Positions 18,513 to 30,094 of a stretch of 64,000 nt of DNA are shown one piece after another; the first letter of the stretch is position 1, and each line of letters opens with the position of its first letter. The DNA lies in NCBI GenBank assembly GCA_950295325.1, contig OX485804.1, forward strand, positions 26,720,001 to 26,784,000, read 5' to 3'. Under the pieces are notes generated by a model that was not told the origin of the DNA, did not search any database, and saw only the letters and a program-made list of their open reading frames with translations. The stretch comes from Polytrichum commune. Lineage: Eukaryota > Streptophyta > Polytrichopsida > Polytrichales > Polytrichaceae. Position numbers and translations under genes: made by a program.

Positions 18513-20829
18513 CATATTAGAATACACTTTTTACACACAAATATGTTCTAAATAGAGTGTCTCGGTCCCGAGACACTCATACTCACAACTAGAAAAACAT
18601 TTCACACCTATCTATCCTCATATCAAAATACACTTTTTACACACAAATGTGTTCCAAAAAGAGAGTCTCGGTCCCGAGACACTCATACTCACAACTAGAA
18701 AAACATTTCACACCTATCTATCCTCATATCAAAATACACTTTATACTAACAAATGTGTTCCAAAAAGAGTGTCTCGGTCCCGAGACACTCATACTCACAA
18801 CTACAAAAACATTTCACACCTATCTATCCTCATATCAAAATACACTTTTTACACACAAATATGTTCCAAAAAGAGAGTCTCGGTCCCGAGACACTCATAC
18901 TCACAACTAGAAAAACATTTCACACCTATCTATCCTCATATCAAAATACACTTTTTACACACAAATATGTTCCAAAAAGAGAGTCTCGGTCCCGAGACAC
19001 TCATACTCACAACTAGAAAAACATTTCACACCTATCTATCCTCATATCAAAATACATTTTTTACACACAAATGTGTTCCAAAAAGAGTGGTCGATCCCGA
19101 GACACTCATACTCACAACTAGAAAAACATTTCACACCTATCTATCCTCATATCAAAATCCACTTTATACTAACAAATGTGTTCCAAAAAGAGTGGTCGAT
19201 CCCGAGACACTCATACTCACAACTAGAAAAACATTTCACACCTATATATCCATATCAAAATACGCTTTTTACTAACAAATGTGTTCCAAAAAGAGAGGTC
19301 GATCCCAAGACACTCATACTCACAACTAGAAAAACATTTCACACCTATCTATCCTCATATCAAAATACACTTTATACTAACAAATGTGTTCCAAAAAGAG
19401 AGTCTCGGTCCCGAGACACTCATACTCACAACTAGAAAAACATTTCACACCTATCTATCCTCATATCAAAATACACTTTTTACACACAAATGTGTTCAAA
19501 AAAGAGTGGTCGATCCCAAGACACTCATACTCACAACTAGAAAAACATTTCACACCTATCTATCCTCATATCAAAATACACTTTTTACACACAAATGTGT
19601 TCAAAAAAGAGTGGTCGATCCCAAGACACTCATACTCACAACTAGAAAAACATTTCACACCTATCTATCCTCATATCAAAATACACTTTTTACACACAAA
19701 TGTGTTCCAAAAAGAGTGTCTCGGTCCCGAGACACTCATACTCACAACTAGAAAATCATTTCACACCTATGTATCCTCATATCAAAATACACTTTTTACA
19801 CACAAATGTGTTCCAAAAAGAGAGTCTCGGTCCCGAGACACTCATACTCACAACTAGAAAATCATTTCACACCTATCTATCCTCATATCAAAATACACTT
19901 TTTACACACAAATGTGTTCCAAAAAGAGAGTCTCGGTCCCGAGACACTCATACTCACAACTAGAAAAACATTTCCCACCTATCTATCCTCATATCAAAAC
20001 ACACTTTTTACAGACAAATGTGTTCCAAAAAGAGAGTCTCGGTCCCGAGACACTCATACTCACAACTACAAAAACATTTCACACCTATCTATCCTCATAT
20101 CAAAATACATTTTTTACACACAAATGTGTTCCAAGAAGAGAGTCTCGGTCCCGAGACACTCATACTCACAACTAGAAAAACATTTCACACCTATCTATCC
20201 TCATATCAAAATACACTTTTTACACACAAGTGTGTTCCAAAAAGAGAGTTTCGGTCCCGAGACACTCATACTCACAACTAGAAAATCATTTCACACTTAT
20301 CTATCCTCATATCAAAATACACTTTTTACACACAAATGTGTTCCAAAAAGAGAGTCTCGGTCCCGAGACACTCATACTCACAACTAGAAAAACATTTCAC
20401 ACCTATCTATCCTCATATCAAAATACACTTTTTACACACAAATGTGTTCCAAAAAGAGAGTCTCGGTCCCGAGACACTTATACTCACAACTAGAAAAACA
20501 TTTCACACCTATCTATCCTCATATCAAAATACATTTGTTACACACAAATGTGTTCCAAGAAGAGAGTCTCGGTCCCGAGACACTCATACCCACAACTAGA
20601 AAAACATTTCACACCTATCTATCCTCATATCAAAATACATTTTTTACACACAAATGTGTTCCATAAAGAGTGTCTCGGTCCCGAGACACTCATACTCACA
20701 ACTAGAAAAACATTTCACACCTATCTATCCTCATATCAAAATACACTTTTTACACACAAATGTGTTCCAAAAAGAGAGTCTCGGTCCCGAGACATTCATA
20801 CTCATAACTAGAAAATCATTTCACACCTA
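18513..20829. repeat. 106-bp satellite array (family B), about 22 monomers
   Basis: Each unit has gagtctcggtcccgagacac, then tcatactcacaactagaaaa, catttcacacctatctatcc, tcatatcaaaatacactttt and tacacacaaatgtgttccaa. The palindromic core is at about 18559 and every 104-106 bp to about 20778. Five of the 22 monomers (near 19088, 19192, 19296, 19508 and 19613) have a damaged left arm (gtggtcgatccc). Long open frames across it result from the repeat, because 106 is not a multiple of three. Confidence 0.95.
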
Positions 20830-21599
20830 GGAAACAAAACTAAAAACTCAAAGAAAAATAAAGCTGAGGAACGGAACGGAACGAAACGCAACGCACTGCC
20901 TCGCCCGGCCCGCGCCCGCTCTAGCTCCTTCTCCTTCTCCGTCTTTTTCTTTCTTTAAGGATGCCTGGTGGGTTTGAAGCAAGGGTTATGGGTTTGCCGC
21001 TCACAGAGTTCGCCGCTCCGCTCACACAGACTTCGCCGCCTACAGACTTCGCCGCTCACAGGTATCACAACTCATAGGTATCACAACTCACAAATTTCAC
21101 AACTCAGAGAGGCCGGCTCCCTCACAAATCACGCAGGTACTACGACGACACAACAACTCTCTCACAGAAGTAACAACAAATTTAGGGTCCAGGTGCTTGT
21201 TTGTGAAACCAACAACGAAAATGGAACCTCCACTACTACGGAGTCAAAGCTAGTTTAGGGAAGCAAGGGGAGCCCTAAACCACAAGCCACTCTAACCCTA
21301 AAGGGCCTAAACCACAAGCCAACAAGGCATAGTCTCCAACTATGCATAGTATTGAAAACCTTACCTAAAATATATATATTTGGTCGGCTGCCCTCCGTGA
21401 ATTTTTTTTCTCAATCGGCAATTTGCCGTGGATATTCAAGGGGAGCTTGCCGAAATGCCGGCATTTTATTTTTCTAATCGGCTCCTTTCCGTCAACCTTC
21501 ATTTTCTACCGGAACCCCTGCCTAAACTTTCCAAATGCATTCGGAAATTCTCAAAATCAACCGGCTAGCTCGTAACTAACTGCCGGCACCACCCGTTCA
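20830..21599. other. Unique spacer with GC-rich, promoter-like stretch
   Basis: A GC-rich patch with repeated cggaacg and cttctccttctccg tracts (about 20870-20960) is followed by short direct repeats of acttcgccgctcacag and ggtatcacaactca (21000-21110). A telomere-like ctctaaccctaaagg lies at 21290. Near 21400-21500 are small inverted repeats, such as cggcaatttgccg. A 96-residue plus-strand frame at 20968-21258 is built on these repeats and has no recognisable domain. I see no supported gene. Confidence 0.5.
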
Positions 21600-22275
21600 T
21601 TGCTCCCAGTAGCTATCTCGGCACCGAGACACCCAAATGAACTTCAATCTAACTGCCCCACATATGATTCAGACCCTACTATCTAACTAAGTAACATGCA
21701 AACTAAGCTTAATCGGACCATTCCAGACCATTTCAGACCACCTAAGACCCCTAATCTCTAACTCAGAAACATGCAAACTAAGCTTAATCAGACCATTTCT
21801 AACCACCTAATACCCCTCCCAGTAGCTATCTCGGCACCTAGACACCCAAATGAAGTTCAATCTAGCTGCCCCACATATGATTCAGACCCCTACTATCTAC
21901 CTAAGTAACATGCAAACTAAGCTTAATCGGACCATTCCAGACCATTTCAGACCACCTAAGACCCCTAATCTCTAACTCATAAACATGCAAACCTGCAAAC
22001 TTAGCTTAATTAGACCAATTCAGACCATTTCATAACCCCTCCCAGTAGCTATCTCGGGACCGAGACACCCACATGAAGTTCGTTATAACTGCCTCACATT
22101 TGATTCAGACCCCTACTTTCTAAGTAAGAAACATGCATACTAAGCTTAATATGACAATTTCAGACCATTTCAGAACCCCTCCGAGTAGCTATCTCGGGAC
22201 CGAGACACCCACACGAATTTCAATCTAACTGCCTCACATATGATTCAGACCCCTAATTTCTAACTCGGAAACATA
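21600..22275. repeat. Tandem repeat of about 139 bp (family A), right block
   Basis: Same units as 17824-18480, in the same orientation, including agtagctatctcgg[ca/ga]ccgagacaccc and acatgcaaactaagcttaat. The two blocks flank the 106-bp array and the spacer, so the array and spacer may have expanded inside an older family A array. Confidence 0.82.
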
Positions 22276-22584
22276 ACACTATATTCGGTAATTGGAGACT
22301 TTTTGTTGATTTTGAGACTATTTAAGGACGTGGCTTTCACATTTGTAGGAAGGAAAACACTAAAAATATGCTATGTTCCCAATTTTGGAAACAAATAAGA
22401 GACTCAAATGCATGGAACTACACATTAAAAATAAGAAAATGGGATATATGAAAACATTTGCATATGGAAAATCAATATCATATTTATTGAATAGGGGTTG
22501 AAGTACAAAATGCAAGTGGAATATCCAATATTAGGCGAAAGTCCTAGAAACATAATTCCACAACTACATGTATGTTAATATAGC

Positions 22585-23469
22585 CTATACGTTCGGATCA
22601 TGATTACGACTCACTACTTTTGCTTTTGCAATACTATTATTAGCATTTATAGTCGTTTCACGTTCTTTTGCTTTCATGGCCTCCATGGCTCTAAAGATCT
22701 CGGGTCCGCGGCTGTAACCTTGTTTATTTCTCAACCCCGAATATGTGCCATTTGCCCATATTTGCCGACCCCCTACCGAATAAGTGGAATACGAATGCGT
22801 TTGGGAAACCGAACGTCTTGCACTCTTCCGTAGGGCCAAACAACGATCAGACTCGCAAGAAGCAGTCTTCAGTGTTCGCCTATCCAATGACGAAGTCGAG
22901 GATGAACGGCCCACATTCATGTGTATTGGGGTCTGAAACAATGACCATAAATACATATAATGACGTGGGTTAGTATAAGTTACGGATGGAAGTCCGAAAA
23001 ACCCAAGAATATGAAATCCACTAATGCACGGAAATCATGAAGGAAAAACTTGAGAATGCCAATAATTGGGCACCTTGGCCTGCGGGGCGGTGGTTTGAGC
23101 TTCTGCGACATCGAGGGGGGCCACAAGCACAACAGGGACGCTCGTAAACGCTGGGACATCAATTTGGGGTTCATCCATACAAAGGCGTCTGGTCGACCGC
23201 GGGTTTCGAACGTGCTTCTCATTGCGGAGGGGCGATGGAGATGGAGATGGAGCGTAATTGAGTTTTGCAACCTTTGGAGGAGGGCTATCGACAACTCCGT
23301 CTTCAAACCCCGAGTCTTTGGAGTAATCAACAGCAGAGGCGGCATCGACGGCTGAAAATTGAAATAGTGAAGGCATTGAAATGTCGGTCACACCGATGGA
23401 AGGGGAGCTGGGGCCCGGTTTAGATGCACACATGCCATGGACGAGACTTTGGGATGCTTGGTGAGGCAA
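22585..23469 (-). CDS. Unrecognised two-exon gene downstream of the MULE transposase
   Basis: Exon 23050-23469 starts at an acceptor (gtgtcttag) and reads LPHQASQSLVHGMCASKPGP, then a Ser/Pro-rich region with SPPPKVAKLNYAPSPSPSPL. It appears to join, phase 0, to exon 22585-22932 (acceptor ttgtttcag), which reads TPIHMNVGRSSSTSSLDRRT and ends AKVVSRNHDPNV. The donor (caa|gttttt) is weak. The protein is polar, low in hydrophobic core and possibly disordered or DNA-binding. No domain is recognised. It shares strand and orientation with the MULE gene and could be a second gene of that element. An upstream open segment at 23558-23738 may belong to it. Confidence 0.4.
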
Positions 23470-23557
23470 CTAAGACACAAAAATACATTTACAAAATACG
23501 GGGAGAAATGTTAGATATAAACATGGAGAGTCCAAGTACAAACCCAAAAAGCAGTTC

Positions 23558-23738
23558 TCATATTAATTTATTGAGTTTGGCATAGCCGTACAACCTCCTA
23601 AATTCCTCATCTCTTGGGCCTAGAGGCCTATTGCCAATGGGGTTGGAGAGGACAAAATCCGGGACACTTCCGGGGTGATAGGCAAGCCTCCTAATGTAGG
23701 GTCCTAGTTCATTCTCTAGAAAGTTGTCAGGACGAAGC
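23558..23738 (-). CDS. Short open segment, possibly an exon
   Basis: After a possible acceptor (caaaatag) the minus strand reads LRPDNFLENELGPYIRRLAY, then HPGSVPDFVLSNPIGNRPLG and RDEEFRRLYGYAKLNKLI to a stop at 23558-23560. About 60 residues, with a composition like a real protein. I do not recognise it. It may be the end of a gene or an exon of the 22585-23469 gene with its donor lost. The 450 bp up to the MULE gene (23739-24186) show no feature. Confidence 0.35.
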
Positions 23739-24186
23739 TATTTTGCGAGCGGTGAGCGGTGAGCGGTAACTTCCGAGATATTTTGATTAAAATGTTATTT
23801 TAAGCAGTAAATTTATGGTATTGTTGGACTAAATTTATTTTTAGTAAATTTTTTTCTAAACTTAGTGAATAGTGTGACCTATGACCGTGGACAATTAAGG
23901 GCTCTGATACAGGAAAAAATGTTATTGTATCAGTGAAAAATATGGTTTAGGATGTTAAATTGAACATTTGGAACTAATATCAGTAATAAATATGGGTTTG
24001 TCTCAAGTCAAACACGTATTGTTTCAGTATAATGAGAATTAGTGGTACTCTAAAAAGGTCACGCAACTTTGGAACAACGAAATACATGTGGTGCGTCAAA
24101 TGTCTTGTAGTGGCCCTTTTAGTCTCACTACATCATGATTATAACAAATCTTACATACATATGTTACTTTAAAGAAACACAAAACT

Positions 24187-27100
24187 CTAAGAGTCAAGGT
24201 ACTTCAGCAAACCACCCTCCAAAACTCGCTTCACTTCGTTGAAGCTAAAACTAGCTGCATGAATGAACGTGTCTGAATCTGAGTCCAAACCACACACTAC
24301 TGTAAACAAATAGTACAAATGCTTACAGTTGGCCCATTGACCCCTTTTTCCAATTGCTTTAGTCGCCATGTCCTTGAAGTTAGGACAAGTGCATGCTGGC
24401 AGCTGCGAAATCGTCAAGTAGTATTGCTGAACCTTTGGGGGCGTGCCGGAATCCAACGAGACGATGCATCCTAAGGCAGGGGTTGGAAGCATGCACAATT
24501 TGTGCACTTTGGCTTTCAGTGATAGGGCTGAGGCACAATTATTGGCGTGTTTTGTTGACGGGGCCTTCTTGTTGCGCCTAATCAACTTCCCTAAACGCCG
24601 GGTGGGAAACTCATCCGGATATGCAGGAGTCGTGTAGCTTGCTAAGTCCAAAGGTAACGGGTGGTCCTGAAAAATTCTGGAAGGTGTCATCTCCTTCCGC
24701 TGGGGCAGTCTAAATCCTGCGTTTTCTAAAGAGAGGATCTCTTTGCAGGTTAAGTTGGTCCCCAACTTAACCGGCCATACCTCCGGAACGTTCGGGACTG
24801 AGACCACCTACCTCTTTTTTGTACCCTTAACGCATCTCTCAATGTCGTCATTGCAGAAAAAGAAGTCTTGAGGGTCCAATCTCTTCTTCCGATAGTTATC
24901 CATGAGGCCTGAGTAGGTAGGTGCAGCGGTGCTCTTCCCGTCTTGTACAATCCGAGCGGCGCACTTCTTCTTGGTAATTGCTTGTAGAGCAAAGCAAGCC
25001 TTCGCAGATGTCTTAGGCAGCCATGCGATGTGCCACTGGGCAGGGTTGCATAATGTCTCCTCAATCGCGGTGACGTGGTGCCGATCCACCTGCTGCGGAG
25101 CGTCGTGTGTTGGAAATTGCGGTTGGTCTTCATCTGCAGTTGTGGGAGAATTTGGAGTTGTCACAGGAGGTGGAGAATCGTTCAGTCGGGCAGATCTGGT
25201 TTGGACGCGTGGTCGGGATATACTGATTTTGTCTGGCCTGTGAGATTCACGTTCGTCACCGAAAGCAGTATCCGGTTTACGCTTCAGAGAAACAAATACC
25301 TCTTCCCCTTCGAGGTGGGGAGTCCTGGTGCACCACTCGTCACCGCCAGGCATCTTCAAGATGGCCTCATGCAGCGGTTTCGAGATTCCTGTTGTTACGG
25401 CAGACCTCTGAGCACGCCTCAGCTTCAATTCCTCCTTCGACGGTCCAATTCCAGGGTTCTCTCCCTTTAGGAATTGGGAATATGCTGAGCACTGCATGAA
25501 AGCACGCACGAAGTCATCGATTGTTGCCACATAAAGGTCGCTACCCCGATCGCCAGATTGTTGCTTCCACTTGTTGTGGATAGATTCAGCAAGGTTACAG
25601 GATGGCATTTCCGCTAGTTCAGCTTCACTAAGATCCTGCAATGCCCATACAGTCCGAATTAGAATAATGGCGGAATCAATGTAGTTGAAGCATAAAGTGG
25701 GAATTATACAGGAAATATAGAGGGAAGCATAGATTTACCAACTCCATAAATCCACCCCATTGGCGGTAACGGAAATGCCAGAAGGCCAGCCAGAGCTCCA
25801 GTCGAGGTAGACCTTGTTCAGTTGCTGCCCCGGATGACATCCACCATGCCCGAATTGCCAAATACTTTGTCTCGGCCTCCGCCATCGATTTTGCATTCTT
25901 GTATTGCTGGCATAGTATTCGATGTTGATGTTGCAGGTCTTGACGGATATCGGCCTTGGTATGTTTCTCCAAGGACTGCGTCCAATGGAAAAAACAAGTC
26001 CTCTCTCTATCCACCATCTTCTCAGACACATCTCCACTTCCGTATATGATTCGAACAGCATTCCAGTTGGCTTGGGCACTGTCGGCCATGAAACCTTTAA
26101 AATTGACTTTGTCCACTCCATGTTGAGCCATGAGAGCCTTCAGGTTCTTCCATACGACTGACTGGGCTGCAACATTCAGACTGCATGTCGCATACTGCGA
26201 TGGTCATGACACGGCAATACGTAGAATCGTACACATGGCAAGCCATTGTCGTCCACGACCTGACCCGTTTGACATGGTCAAACATTATCCAGGAGTTCTC
26301 CAAGTCACCACCGGGTTGCATTCGTTTGACAAGGTCGACTCCGCTGCCCGGTCCAACTTCAGACATCTTGAAGACAAAGACCTTGTCCATGTCCGCTCCT
26401 TGCCCTGGAAACCTATTATGTTGCACGAACCTCCAATTGCTAGCACCGCGTAACTTGGTAATACTGTCCATGACTCCAAAGCGACGCATAGTCCTGAACG
26501 TGGTGACTGCGTTACGAATGTTGGGCGAGGTGAGGTGCTTACACCGATCGAAAATAACTTGTAGCTCGTCCAGCTCCAAGATCTTTTGTGGGTCACCTTC
26601 TTTAGCAAGGAGGAGTGGGCCCAGTACTTCCTTTGCAGTTTCAAGCACAATAGCGGAGCGAGTGGCTAATGGGGTGCGTTCGACTTGATCACCAATCAAG
26701 GTGTTTGTCAAATCGATGAAGTCCCGACGATCACCTGACTTGACGGGATGGTCGTGAGATCCCAAGTGCACACAAACCCTCGTCATGTGAGGTGTCGCGG
26801 TAACATAGTAGATCTTGGCAATGCAGACAGCAACACAGGTGGGAGGGACGTTACATGATTTGCAAACAACGGTCGAACCAGTTGGAGGCTTGGAACCCAC
26901 TTCAAACAATTTCTCAGATAATCCTTCCCACTCTGTTTCATTCACTTTGGAAGTCCTATGGTCTCGCTGAAGATACTCACAGGCAGGATTGTCGCAACGG
27001 AGGTGGCCCAAACAAGAAGATGCACGAAACAAAAGCTTCAGATCATTTTGAATATTGGATGTAATTGTGCGAGTCCAAGCATGGCCATCGTACCTTCTAT

Positions 27101-27843
27101 CCATTCCACGAAGCAGCTTGGCCTTTGTATTATGGCCATGGTCACCTAAAGGTGGAAACTCGAAGATAACGTCCCCATCGTAACGAAGAGGAAGGTAATC
27201 AACCTGCTGGAGTCTGATGGCATCAAAGTTAATTCGAGATAACACACTTTTGGACCGCTTACGAGCTCCAAGGCGCATCAATGAATGAATGATACTGACA
27301 AGAGGACTTGCCACAACCTTGGCCTGACCAGGATTAGGAGACGGACTAACAGGAGGAGTTGTTTCCTTGCGAACTACTTGTGGAGACAACGAAGCTTGGA
27401 CTCTGCTCGCTGATTCTCAGAACTTCAACATCGTCTTCGGAATCATCAATCAACTCATAAATTGTATTTAGACCGGGCTCAATTTTGACCTTAGACAGCA
27501 CCGGTCTCTCAATGCTAATAGTGGAAGACTCCTTGGGTGTTAGAAGTTCAGTGGAACACTCAAACATAGACTCGGAGATTCCATATACACGATATTTTCC
27601 AGGCTTCAACAACCAGAACGTACCGACGTCATTATCTACTCTAGTCTGACGAACTGCATGTGAAACTAGACCGGTATGATCGTCAAAAACTTCTTCTTCG
27701 ACAAAGATAGTGACCTCACGATATTGAAACCTCAAACTCAATGTTGCACAAGTGACTATAGCATGACCGTCTTCACCTAATGGAAAGAGGACCGGAACAG
27801 AATGAGGTTCAGCATGAAGCAGGGCCATAGTATACCACAGAAC
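24187..27843 (-). pseudogene. MULE (Mutator-like) transposase, decayed
   Basis: In gene order: an N-terminal segment (27843-27400; MALLHAEPHSVPVLFPLGED), then a Cys/His zinc cluster (CDNPACEYLQRDH, VCKSCNVPPTCVAVC, CVHLGSHDHPV; GCM/FLYWCH-like in spacing), then a DDE core with FMADSAQANWNAVR, the CFFHW box and, after an intron (donor at 25738, acceptor at 25636-25637), CNLAESIHNKW. A SWIM finger (ACTCPNF with NCKHLYYLF) is near the end. MULE transposases cut and paste DNA using this D-D-E core and SWIM region. Defects: frame changes near 27400 and near 26175, and an in-frame TAG at 24808-24810. It is therefore probably not functional. No terminal inverted repeats were located. Confidence 0.78.
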
Positions 27844-28287
27844 TCTGAACAAAACAAGTACTGTGAACATTGAAATGGCATGAATATATAAGAGGGAACA
27901 AATTACAGTGCAAATTGGTAATTTATGTACCAGCAAGCAGAATTTCAGAAGATAATAGAGAGACATGGAGAGTAAGCTGAAAGACGGCTGAAAAACCATT
28001 TTTGGATGCAAGTCCGAGATAGGTAAGAAACCGATATCTATTTCAAACATAATATTCCAATATAAATAGAGCAAAAGAGGTGGGCGTATCATATACACTC
28101 ACAAGGTGTTATGTTTACATGTTTTCAAATAGTAGAAACCAATAACAGACATACATTCTAAACATTGTTGGTTATAATATATATTGGCAAATAAGGCCAT
28201 AAGAATGACGGCCGCCACGAATAATGTGGAGAGCATGATAGTAGCTCTGCAATAATAAATCCCAAACAATAGAATGCTACATTGTGA

Positions 28288-28716
28288 TTAACGACAAAGA
28301 CGCTTATGGGGCCCTTTGCCATTTTTGTCACCGTCATGTTTATGACAATGGTCAATCCCTAAACTATGAACTGCAGTGCATCCTACGCAACCGAGTTTCT
28401 GTCGTTTGGGAAGTGGGAAACTCCTTAATACAGATCTAGAGTACGTGCCCGGTTTAATAATCCCTGCTCTAGAATATGCATGAGTCTGTAAAGTAGACAA
28501 GTCCTCTATCAGCGTTGCAACATCCGCTTGCAAGGATGGAGTCCGTGCATGTGGACTCTGAACCACGACCGCCGGAGTAACTGAGGAGTCAGGTGGGTTG
28601 TCAATCTTCATGTTGTTGACAACTGCGAAACCATCGATGGACAACGTGGTGTGAACTTGAGATGTACTAGGAGAACCTAAAGGAGCAGGGCTTGGGAGAC
28701 TTGAGTCAGTACCCAT
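28288..28716 (-). CDS. Ser/Pro-rich ORF with a C-terminal Cys/His cluster
   Basis: Starting at MGTDSSLPSPAPLGSPSTSQ it encodes about 142 residues and ends PHKRLCR. The C-terminal part has CVGCTAVHSLGIDHCHKHDG, a Cys/His-rich string that could bind zinc. It lies just upstream, in gene direction, of the MULE transposase and on the same strand. It may be its 5' exon or a separate small gene. No family is recognised. Bases 27844-28287 show nothing else. Confidence 0.35.
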   Translation of the reverse strand: MGTDSSLPSPAPLGSPSTSQVHTTLSIDGFAVVNNMKIDNPPDSSVTPAVVVQSPHARTPSLQADVATLIEDLSTLQTHAYSRAGIIKPGTYSRSVLRSFPLPKRQKLGCVGCTAVHSLGIDHCHKHDGDKNGKGPHKRLCR

Positions 28717-29156
28717 TGGAGAAGAATATGATGAGATGACATGAAGGAATGGGTACAAGCAATCGGATATTATATACACCTAGGGTAGATACCAATGCGC
28801 GAATATTTGATAACATGTTAGATCAATTAATAGTCAATGTTTATTTATGTAAATGTTGGACACCCTGTTTCATGTAGGAAAATAATGTACTACAATAATA
28901 GTCAATACTTTATCAACCACCAAATATGTGACATGGCAGGATTCTATTATGTAGAATAGGTTTTGGTGCCGCCAATTGTAGTGTATTAATGCTGTGTGGA
29001 TTAACAGAGGAATAAATCAAGGAAATGCAGATTAATTATCTAAATCCAATGTGAACACAATTATCCAAAATGTGAACATAATGATGGAGAATAGATGTTA
29101 ATTATGACAGAGTTGACAATGATATATAAGATCTGTTTGCTTCAATATTATTAGAG

Positions 29157-29710
29157 ATGAACACTGGGTCGAAAGCGAGAGCAGATCGAGAGATTAGGAG
29201 GACTATTGAAAAACAGAGGCGTATTGAGAGAAGGCAAAGGTTAGAATCAAGAGGGAGCTTAGGAACGCCGTACAACTTGCGGACAACAATGGGTAGACGA
29301 GGGGTTAATTCTTCTAGGGGCACAAGTAGAGGTTCCAAAGGGGAAAAAACGTTTGATGTTTCAGAGGTAGCTCCAGTAGTATTATTTCCTGTATCGGAGG
29401 AAGACAACGAAGTTGACAAAGGGGGCAGTGAGGTGATGTTTATCTGCAATCATAATGAAATTTTTATATGTGCAATCATAATGTTAAGTTCTATCACGGA
29501 TAGTTGGAACAGATGAGACCCTCTAAATTCCCTTGTTGTGTGGGCAATGGTATCGGCTCCTTTATGTTGTGTTTTATGTTTGGTGGGGGATTGTGAATTG
29601 GGTTTGGTTTGGGTATCTGGAACAGGGAATGACGCAAACACAGGTTCAACCTGAGGCAACCTCCAGTGCCTCAACATCAGATCAAAGTGAGGAGCAGGTT
29701 TGTAAAGATT
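29157..29710 (+). CDS. Possible short plus-strand gene
   Basis: From ATG at 29157 the frame reads MNTGSKARADREIRRTIEKQ, a basic and probably helical segment, then Arg/Gly/Ser-rich sequence to about residue 95. A second open segment at about 29630-29698 (TQTQVQPEATSSASTSDQSE) lies between a possible acceptor (tggaacag) and a donor (gagcag|gtttgt). The composition is protein-like but no domain is recognised. The gene would run into the satellite at 30.1 kb. Bases 28780-29156 and 29711-30094 show no other feature. Confidence 0.25.
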
Positions 29711-30094
29711 GTAATCAATTGGTGACTTTAATGGTTTTGGGTTTAGGGTAAGGGGTCTTTCAAATGCTAACACTTTATAAGGCCAAATTCATAGCTAATG
29801 AGCACCGGACATATACACTTAACAGATCCTTGGCGAATTCGATCAAGGCGCTGATAAAGGTGATCTTCGCGAAGCAAGAATGGACAATGAAGAACAACAA
29901 TTCGGGGAAGAGGTACGTTGTCCCACACAAAAATACCCTGAATTTTATTTTTTTGCATAGTATTCGGAGATCCAAGATTGTCAACTGAAATAAGGTAGAC
30001 ACCTATACCTGTCGAGGGAGACATCTCTGGTGAGGGGGAGGGTTGACGGTTGAGGGTGAAGGTGAGGGTTTTGTGTCGTTCTTGGAGTTCTTGA

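Noticed and set aside
18647-20811. Series of overlapping plus-strand open frames (74-208 residues) in the 106-bp array
   Set aside because: They are the same sentence in three frames, because 106 is one more than a multiple of three and the unit lacks stops. No start context or protein features are seen.
18513-20829. CRISPR-like look of regularly spaced palindromic repeats
   Set aside because: The whole 106-bp unit is conserved, so there are no variable spacers. The context is eukaryotic, with introns and retrotransposons.
20968-21258. 96-residue frame in the spacer
   Set aside because: It is built on short direct repeats (cttcgccgctcacag, tatcacaactca), with no domain and no supporting splice or promoter logic.
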